Assembly (NCBI RefSeq): GCF_008932435.1
Contig: NZ_WBWE01000005.1
Location: 186,001 to 250,000, forward strand
Length of the DNA: 64,000 bases
Reading direction: 5' to 3'
Source of the DNA: Brucella pseudintermedia
GTDB taxonomy: Bacteria > Pseudomonadota > Alphaproteobacteria > Rhizobiales > Rhizobiaceae
In this document: positions 59,149-64,000 of the stretch, piece by piece
How positions within the stretch are numbered: the first letter of the stretch is position 1
Layout of the letters: each line of letters begins with the position of its first letter
Program-made: the position numbers and the translations under genes
The notes under the pieces: model-generated
Told to the model about the DNA's origin: nothing
Seen by the model: the letters and a program-made list of their open reading frames with translations, nothing else
Database searches by the model: none

Positions 59149-59747
59149 TGACGGGCTTTCGCAAGACAAAGGAAGAAAAACTCCTTGCTGACCTGACGGC
59201 GGAGGTGGAAGCCGCCGCACGGCAGGAGGGCATGAAGAAGCCGCAAAGCAAGGTGGACCGCTATCTGAAGATCGCGGCCATCACCCTTGCTGCGGGAAGC
59301 GCGATGCTGCCCTTCATCACCTATTTGCAGCGTGCCGATCTGGGCGCGCCGGAAAAGGCCGAGCGCAAGATCATCGATCCGCTCGACCGCTCGGAGCAGA
59401 AGACGGTGCGCCGCTTCCCGTCCTTCCGCCCGTCCGAACAGGTCGCGCCGAACGCCGATGTGGACGATACGATGACGGGTTCCGTCATGTCGAACGGCAA
59501 GGGTCTTCCGGGAACAGGTGCAGGCGGCGACGGCGAAGGCGGGGAAGGGCAGGCCATGCCCAAGCCGGTTTTCGCGCTGCGCGAGGTGGTCGGCGGCATG
59601 GCGATGATCGAGGATACATCCGGCTACTGGTTCGTTGAAAAGGGCTCGCTGCTGCCCGATGGCAGCCGCCTTGTTTCCATCGGTCGCGGCGCGGGCACAT
59701 GGCAGCTTACGACGTCGTCCGGCGATGTGATCCAGAAGACGCCGTAA
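59145..59747 (+). CDS. Hypothetical membrane protein coupled to fliI
   Basis: A 200-aa protein. The cytoplasmic N-terminus is charged (KEEKLLADLTAEVEAAARQE) and a single TM lies near residues 45-65 (IAAITLAAGSAMLPFITYL). A low-complexity Gly/Asp/Glu-rich linker (about 105-140) is followed by a C-terminal domain from about 143: ALREVVGGMAMIEDTSGYWFVEKGSLLPDG. That end vaguely resembles small GspC/PilP-like periplasmic domains. It overlaps fliI by ATGA, so a flagellar export or assembly role is likely by context. No family recognised. Confidence 0.78.
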   Translation: MMTGFRKTKEEKLLADLTAEVEAAARQEGMKKPQSKVDRYLKIAAITLAAGSAMLPFITYLQRADLGAPEKAERKIIDPLDRSEQKTVRRFPSFRPSEQVAPNADVDDTMTGSVMSNGKGLPGTGAGGDGEGGEGQAMPKPVFALREVVGGMAMIEDTSGYWFVEKGSLLPDGSRLVSIGRGAGTWQLTTSSGDVIQKTP

Positions 59748-59761
59748 GCCCTTTTCAGAAC

Positions 59762-59776
59762 CCCGCCGAGGGCGGG
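59762..59776 (+). terminator. Weak GC hairpin after the fliI-linked gene
   Basis: CCCGCC-GAG-GGCGGG at 59762-59776, 15 nt after the stop. It has no T-run, so it is either a weak terminator or part of the repeat that follows at 59797-59879. Confidence 0.35.
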
Positions 59777-59796
59777 ATTCCGGTCCGGTTTGAATT

Positions 59797-59879
59797 GAAC
59801 CGTTGGAAAGGCTCTAACTGTTTGTTTTGTCGCATTTTCCAACGCAAACCGCTTCGCATTTTTGCTGGAAACGCTTTAA
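59797..59879. repeat. Interspersed palindromic repeat, copy 4
   Basis: The left part is GAACCGTTGGAAAGGCTCTA. The right part is CAACGCAAACCGCTTCGCATT followed by TTTGCTGGAAACGCTTTA, split here to show the core. It has the same plan as 36457-36558. It abuts the stop codon of the convergent acetyltransferase gene. Confidence 0.75.
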
Positions 59880-60353
59880 TCAGAACTCATATTTCATGAT
59901 GCGTTCGCCGCAGATCACCTCCCCCGTCATTCGGAAGCCTGTCTGCTCGTAGAGTCGCTGGGCACCATCGTTACCCGGCTGAAGGCCGAGAATGACGAAG
60001 GGGCAATCCGGCAGTTCCGACAGCAGGCCCAGCAATTGCTTGAGGGCTGCGCGGCCATAGCCCTTGCCCTGATGGCGCGCGTCGATCATGAAGCGATAGA
60101 TCCAGTAGTTTCCATCGTCTTCATCAAGGGCATACATGGCGAAGCCGACCGGCTCGCCTCCGGCCCGGATAAGAAGCGGAACACAGGCCGGGTTGTCGTC
60201 CGCCTCTTCAAGGGATTCCTCATTGCTGGCCACAAAGTCCTGCTGATGCGGATGGGGATGCAGGGCTGTCACCCGCGGGTAGTCCGCCTGCCTGACCGGT
60301 TCGAGGGTCACGGCGGTATCGTCTGCAGCGCGAGGCTGTCCATTCTGTTTCAT
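59880..60353 (-). CDS. GNAT acetyltransferase inserted in the flagellar cluster
   Basis: A 157-aa protein. After the ~20-residue N-terminus the GNAT fold runs VTLEPVRQADYPRVTAL, GEPVGFAMYALDEDDGNYWIYRFMID, the acetyl-CoA loop RHQGKGYGRAALKQLL, and QRLYEQTGFRMTGE. It is similar to spermidine or diamine acetyltransferases (BltD/PaiA-like), but the substrate is only a guess. AGGAA lies 9 nt before the ATG at 60353. It sits opposite to the flagellar genes and splits that block. The 291-nt gap 60354-60644 holds no gene; it should contain the promoters of this gene and of flgB. Confidence 0.85.
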   Translation of the reverse strand: MKQNGQPRAADDTAVTLEPVRQADYPRVTALHPHPHQQDFVASNEESLEEADDNPACVPLLIRAGGEPVGFAMYALDEDDGNYWIYRFMIDARHQGKGYGRAALKQLLGLLSELPDCPFVILGLQPGNDGAQRLYEQTGFRMTGEVICGERIMKYEF

Positions 60354-60644
60354 GACAGTGGGTTCCTGTAAGGCGCACGAGTTTTGGGCGTCCGGATGGA
60401 CGCACGGCGCTCCAAGTTTCGATAGGATGCCCGCTGGCCGATAGGAAAACGCTTTAAACGTTCGCGCCTTGGCGCGATCCGAAACCAGCGGGCGCGGCAA
60501 ATTCTGTCTTTTTCAGCATGTCGCACCTCCCGGCTCGCGTTGACGATGGCTCGCAGTTAGCCGCTTTCCTGGCATCACGCAAGTCTCGCACAAGATTCGC
60601 TGTGTAGGTTAACGAACAGTGAATAAGGATGGCGGGTAATAGTT

Positions 60645-61025
60645 ATGGGGCCGATTCATCTCTTCGATCTGGCCGCAAGGCAGGCGCAGTGGCTGTCGGT
60701 AAGGCAGGCCACGGTTGCGGGCAATGTCGCCAATGCGAATACGCCGGATTTTCGTGCGCGCGACGTGCAGCCCTTCGCGGATGTGCTGGACAAGACGCAG
60801 CTCACCATGGCTGCCACCAGCCCCTTGCATCTGGAAGCCGAAGCCGACGGGATCGCGGCTACGCGCCTGCGCCCGGACGACATCACCGAGCAGACCCATT
60901 CGGGCAACACGGTCGATGTCGAGCAGGAAATGATGAAGGCCGGTGAGATCGCCCGCGAATATTCGCTCAACACAAGCATCGTGAAGGCGTTCCACCGCAT
61001 GATGCTGTCGGTTGCGAAGGGATAG
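60645..61025 (+). CDS. flgB: Flagellar proximal rod protein FlgB
   Basis: A 126-aa rod protein. It shows [21 protein letters not shown], the rod-family N-terminal motif, and a C-terminal helix with [34 protein letters not shown] (segments). No signal peptide; exported by the flagellar system. It is the first gene of the flgB-flgC-fliE group, 2 nt before flgC. The intergenic region upstream is shared with a divergent acetyltransferase. Confidence 0.94.
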   Translation: MGPIHLFDLAARQAQWLSVRQATVAGNVANANTPDFRARDVQPFADVLDKTQLTMAATSPLHLEAEADGIAATRLRPDDITEQTHSGNTVDVEQEMMKAGEIAREYSLNTSIVKAFHRMMLSVAKG

Positions 61026-61027
61026 TC

Positions 61028-61450
61028 ATGTCTTCCGATGCCTTGCAGAGCACATTGAAGATCGCAGCGTCGGGCCTTTCGGCCCAATCGACGCGTCTGC
61101 GCATCGTTTCCGAAAACATCGCCAATGCGCAGTCCACCGCCAAGACCGCCGATGCCGATCCCTATCGCCGCAAGACGGTTTCCTTCCGCACCGAGCTGGA
61201 ACAGGGTACCGGAGCCGCCGAAGTCCGCATCGCGGAAGTCGGCAAGGATACGTCGCCCTTCGTCGAGCAATACGAGCCGAGCCATCCCGCAGCGGATGAG
61301 CGCGGCTATGTCCGCTATCCCAACGTCAACATGGTCGTTGAAATGGCGGACATGCGTGAAGCCAATCGTTCCTATGAAGCCAATTTGCAGGTCGTGAAAC
61401 AAGCCCGTGAGCTGATTTCCATGACCATCGATCTCTTGAGGAGCACATAA
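61028..61450 (+). CDS. flgC: Flagellar proximal rod protein FlgC
   Basis: A 140-aa rod protein. The N-terminus [28 protein letters not shown] (two segments) and the C-terminus [24 protein letters not shown] are diagnostic. Its length is typical. The stop TAA shares its last base with the fliE ATG, so the two are coupled. It forms the proximal rod with FlgB and FlgF. Confidence 0.96.
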   Translation: MSSDALQSTLKIAASGLSAQSTRLRIVSENIANAQSTAKTADADPYRRKTVSFRTELEQGTGAAEVRIAEVGKDTSPFVEQYEPSHPAADERGYVRYPNVNMVVEMADMREANRSYEANLQVVKQARELISMTIDLLRST

Positions 61451-61785
61451 TGTACGACTCTATCATGAGCATTTCGGCGCGCAATGCCCTGTCGCGCCTT
61501 TCCGAGACGGTCGCCGAAAAGGGCGTGGGCTCGGCCTCCGCGCCGCAGGCGGTTCCGGCCGCTCCCGGCGCCTCGTTCGGCGAAGTCCTGTCGCAGATGA
61601 CGGATTCCGTCGGCCAGAAATTGCAGGCGGCGGAGGCAACCTCCATTCAGGGCATCAAGGGCGATGCGCCGGTGCGCGATGTGGTCAGCTCCGTCATGGA
61701 AGCCGAACAGTCGCTTCAGACGGCCATCGCGATCCGCGATAAGATCGTGCAGGCCTATCTCGAAATCAGCCGTATGCCGATCTAG
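61450..61785 (+). CDS. fliE: Flagellar hook-basal body protein FliE
   Basis: A 111-aa protein that joins the MS ring to the rod. It has [21 protein letters not shown] in the middle and a C-terminus with [32 protein letters not shown] (segments), the FliE signature. It starts on the last base of the flgC stop. A Bru-RS-like palindrome begins 4 nt after its stop and separates it from flgG. Confidence 0.94.
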   Translation: MYDSIMSISARNALSRLSETVAEKGVGSASAPQAVPAAPGASFGEVLSQMTDSVGQKLQAAEATSIQGIKGDAPVRDVVSSVMEAEQSLQTAIAIRDKIVQAYLEISRMPI

Positions 61786-61788
61786 CGT

Positions 61789-61921
61789 CTGATCCAAAAG
61801 TCGCCATGCCGGGCTGCAAATGGCGATTTCTGCGTTTCCGGTGCTCACGTACCTCAAAGTACGTTGCGCTCCGGTCCTCGAAATCACCATTTTCGCCACA
61901 GCCTGCCGCTTTTTGATTCAG
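61789..61921. repeat. Bru-RS-like ~133-bp palindromic element, copy B
   Basis: Outer arms are CTGATCCAAAAG and CTTTTTGATTCAG. Inner arms are CTGCAAATGGCGATTTCTGC and CGAAATCACCATTTT, with CACGTACCTCAAAGTACG at the centre. The inner part matches copy A (41166-41294). It lies within a flagellar operon, between fliE and flgG, where a transcribed copy would form a long hairpin. Confidence 0.78.
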
Positions 61922-61950
61922 ACTTCCAGATGAAAGATTAAGGACGCGCC

Positions 61951-62739
61951 ATGAAAGCCCTGACGATTGCCGCAACCGGCATGAACGCCCAGCAGCTCAA
62001 TCTGGAAGTGATCGCCAACAACATCGCCAATATCAACACGACCGGCTTCAAGCGTGCGCGGGCCGAGTTTACCGATCTGCTCTATCAGTCGGAGCGGACG
62101 GCGGGCGTGCCCAATCAGGCGAACCAGGCCATTGTGCCGGAAGGCGCGCTGGTTGGCCTTGGCGTGCAGACGGCGGCGGTGCGCAATCTTCATATCCAGG
62201 GCAGCTTCAACCAGACTGGCAATCCCTATGACGTGGCGCTGACCGGGCGCGGCTGGTTTCAGATCCAGAGCCCGACCGGCGAGACGCTTTATACCCGCGC
62301 CGGCGCGTTCAACAAGAATGCCGACGGCCAGCTCGTGACGCTCGACGGCAACCCGGTCGAACCGGCAATCACCATTCCGCCGGATGCTATCGAAGTGACG
62401 ATCACCGATACGGGCCAGGTGTTCGCGAAATTGCAGGATCAGGTCAATCAGGTCGATCTCGGCCAGCTCACCCTTGCGAACTTCACCAACGAAGCGGGGC
62501 TGGAGCCGCTCGGTGGCAATCTCTACCGCGAAACGGAAGCATCCGGCGGTCCGCTGGTCGGCGTTCCGGGTGATCCGGGCTACGGCTCGATCAAGCAGGG
62601 CTATCTGGAAGCGTCGAATGTCGATCCGGTGAAGGAAATCACCGATCTCATCACCGCGCAGCGCGCCTATGAAATGAATTCCAAGGTCATTCAGGCTGCC
62701 GACGAAATGGCGGCGACCGTGTCGAAGAACTTGCGCTGA
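61951..62739 (+). CDS. flgG: Flagellar distal rod protein FlgG
   Basis: A 262-aa rod protein (typical 260-262). The N-terminal [20 protein letters not shown] and [18 protein letters not shown] are the rod motif. [13 protein letters not shown]-like and [15 protein letters not shown] follow, and the C-terminus has [27 protein letters not shown] lies 7 nt before the ATG. The 27-nt space behind it is all that separates it from the Bru-RS-like palindrome. Confidence 0.96.
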   Translation: MKALTIAATGMNAQQLNLEVIANNIANINTTGFKRARAEFTDLLYQSERTAGVPNQANQAIVPEGALVGLGVQTAAVRNLHIQGSFNQTGNPYDVALTGRGWFQIQSPTGETLYTRAGAFNKNADGQLVTLDGNPVEPAITIPPDAIEVTITDTGQVFAKLQDQVNQVDLGQLTLANFTNEAGLEPLGGNLYRETEASGGPLVGVPGDPGYGSIKQGYLEASNVDPVKEITDLITAQRAYEMNSKVIQAADEMAATVSKNLR

Positions 62740-62744
62740 CGGTG

Positions 62745-63233
62745 ATGACGATGCGGCTGGCGAAAGCAATCTTACGGAAAACGGGGCTGGCGCTTGCAGG
62801 CGGATTGCTGCTCGCGGCAACAACCGGCGCGGTTGCTGCCGACCGCATCGCTTTTGTCGTGCCTTCCGCCACCGTTTATCCCGGCCAGATCGTGAGCGAC
62901 ACGGCGCTTCTTGAAAAGCAGTTCTTCATCAATGCCCCCGCAGCAAGCCAATATGTGCTATCGCTGGATCAGGCGGCGGGCAAGGTGGCGCGCAAGACGC
63001 TGCTCCCCGGCAAGCCGATCCTCGTTTCCGCATTGGGCGAGCCGTCTCTGGTCACGCGCGGCGTTCCGGCACCGCTGGTCTTTACAGCCGGTACGCTGAC
63101 CATAACAGCCATGGGCACCCCGCTGGAATCCGGTGCGGCTGGCGATTTCATCAAGGTCCGTAACGTCGACAGCGGCATCATCGTTTCCGGCACGGTGCTG
63201 GCAAATGGTCGTATTCAGGTGGGGATGCAGTGA
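62745..63233 (+). CDS. flgA: Flagellar P-ring assembly chaperone FlgA
   Basis: A 162-aa periplasmic protein. It has a signal peptide (LALAGGLLLAATTGAVAA) and a SAF domain (about 28-160) with VVPSATVYPGQIVSD, AAGKVARKTLLPGKPI and SGIIVSGTVLANGRIQVGM, the FlgA C-terminal signature. It helps FlgI polymerise. The start could be GTG at 62742, ATG at 62745 or ATG at 62751; all precede the signal peptide. It overlaps flgI by GTGA, matching their joint role. Confidence 0.92.
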   Translation: MTMRLAKAILRKTGLALAGGLLLAATTGAVAADRIAFVVPSATVYPGQIVSDTALLEKQFFINAPAASQYVLSLDQAAGKVARKTLLPGKPILVSALGEPSLVTRGVPAPLVFTAGTLTITAMGTPLESGAAGDFIKVRNVDSGIIVSGTVLANGRIQVGMQ

Positions 63234-64000
63234 AGAAGACTTGCGCCGCCCTATTCACCGCTTTCGCACTCCTGTTCCAGCCCGTCGCAGGCTTTGCGGA
63301 CGAGTCGTCGAAGAACGCGCGGGAATTCGGTTCCGCGGTGGATGCCGACGCCGATTGGCTGGGCTCCGGCGGCGATCCGTCGAAAATGGCTTATGCCGAA
63401 CTTGGCCGGGGCAGCGCGGTCGCGCGCCTGAAGGACATTGCCACCATTCAGGGCGTGCGCGAAAACCAGCTTGTGGGCTACGGTCTTGTCATCGGCCTCA
63501 AGGGCACGGGCGACAGCCTGCGCAATTCGCCGTTCACCGAACAGTCCATGCGCGCCATGCTGGACAATCTCGGCATCAGCGCGCCGCGCAATTCCACCCG
63601 TTCCAAGAACACGGCTGCGGTCATCGTAACCGCCAACCTCCCCGCCTTTGCCGGGGCCGGTTCGCGCATCGACGTCACGGTATCGTCGCTTGGCGATGCG
63701 ACCTCATTGCAGGGCGGCACGCTGGTCATGACCCAGCTTATGGGCGCCGACAACCAGATTTATGCCGTGGCGCAAGGCAATATGATCGTGTCTGGCTTTT
63801 CGGCGGAAGGCGAAGCGGCAAGTGTCACGCAGGGCGTGCCGACTTCCGGCCGCATTCCGAACGGCGCGCTGGTCGAGCGCGAAGTGGCTGGCAATTTCGG
63901 CAAGGAAAGTGAAATGATCGTCGAGCTGCGCGATCCCGATTTCACCACTGCCGTGCGCGCCGCCGATACGATCAATGTCTTCGCCAAGCGCCGTTACGGG
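63230..64000 (+). CDS. flgI: Flagellar P-ring protein FlgI, 5' part
   Basis: The first 257 codons; the frame runs off the window. The GTG start overlaps the flgA stop. A signal peptide ends near AGFADES. The P-ring core follows: ARLKDIATIQGVRENQLVGYGLVIGL, GTGDSLRNSPFTEQSM and MLDNLGI, then SRIDVTVSSLGDATSLQGGTLVMTQLMGADNQIYAVAQG (segments). Between the signal peptide and the core there are about 45 extra residues (SSKNAREFGSAVDADADWLG onward), longer than in enteric FlgI. Confidence 0.94.
   Translation, partial: MKKTCAALFTAFALLFQPVAGFADESSKNAREFGSAVDADADWLGSGGDPSKMAYAELGRGSAVARLKDIATIQGVRENQLVGYGLVIGLKGTGDSLRNSPFTEQSMRAMLDNLGISAPRNSTRSKNTAAVIVTANLPAFAGAGSRIDVTVSSLGDATSLQGGTLVMTQLMGADNQIYAVAQGNMIVSGFSAEGEAASVTQGVPTSGRIPNGALVEREVAGNFGKESEMIVELRDPDFTTAVRAADTINVFAKRRYG

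Noticed and set aside
1-64000. tRNA or rRNA genes, CRISPR arrays, IS transposases, toxin-antitoxin or restriction modules
   Set aside because: Looked for repeat-spacer patterns, CCA-ended cloverleaf stretches and transposase-like frames; none seen. A tRNAscan and ISfinder search would be decisive.

Overview
The window looks like part of the second chromosome of a Brucella/Ochrobactrum-type alphaproteobacterium (Rhizobiales). The call rests on an Omp10 lipoprotein next to ferrochelatase, a VjbR-type quorum regulator beside a flagellar cluster, two ~130-bp palindromes of the Bru-RS kind, an array of the AGGGCAGT octamer known from Brucella VNTR typing, GC-rich DNA and frequent GTG/TTG starts. 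Several proteins seem to differ noticeably from the classical Brucella versions as I remember them, so an Ochrobactrum-like lineage is more likely than B. abortus or B. melitensis. This is judgement from memory, not a search. I saw no tRNA, rRNA, CRISPR array, prophage or transposase.

Layout. 1-11 kb: a partial outer-membrane beta-barrel gene, kdsD (Kdo precursor), NfeD plus an SPFH protein, hemH, omp10, homospermidine synthase, a pabB/pabC pair and an M3 oligopeptidase. 11-25 kb: an atypical AAA+ response regulator, a secreted DUF882 protein, eda, an N-acetylmuramidase-like gene, trhO, the modABC molybdate importer with a structured leader, a DUF1007/NicO metal-transport pair, a LysR regulator and an amidase. 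25.4-27.8 kb: ornithine decarboxylase behind a long structured leader (speF-motif position), with a possible 35-codon leader ORF whose stop codon lies inside the main hairpin, then an acetyltransferase. With homospermidine synthase this gives a polyamine theme.

27.8-39.5 kb: a surface-polysaccharide locus with a Wzz/GumC co-polymerase, a Wzx-like flippase, DUF6492, WecG and GT4 proteins, a GT2 transferase, an O-antigen polymerase/ligase and two Gfo/Idh oxidoreductases. No initiating phosphoglycosyltransferase or Wza-type exporter is present here. 39.7-49.7 kb: MOSC protein, gnd, a four-gene ABC importer preceded by a Pho-box-like repeat, and an EmrAB-type efflux pair divergent from its TetR regulator with two matching operators.

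49.9-64 kb: vjbR, then flagellar genes in two divergent blocks. Leftward are motA-fliM-hypothetical-fliN-fliG-flhB plus a further hypothetical gene. Rightward are a DUF1217 gene, flgF-fliI-hypothetical, then (after an inserted acetyltransferase on the other strand and a repeat) flgB-flgC-fliE-[Bru-RS]-flgG-flgA-flgI, the last cut by the window edge. Many neighbours overlap by ATGA or GTGA, which indicates translational coupling. Functions are assigned from motifs and remembered family features; no database search was run.
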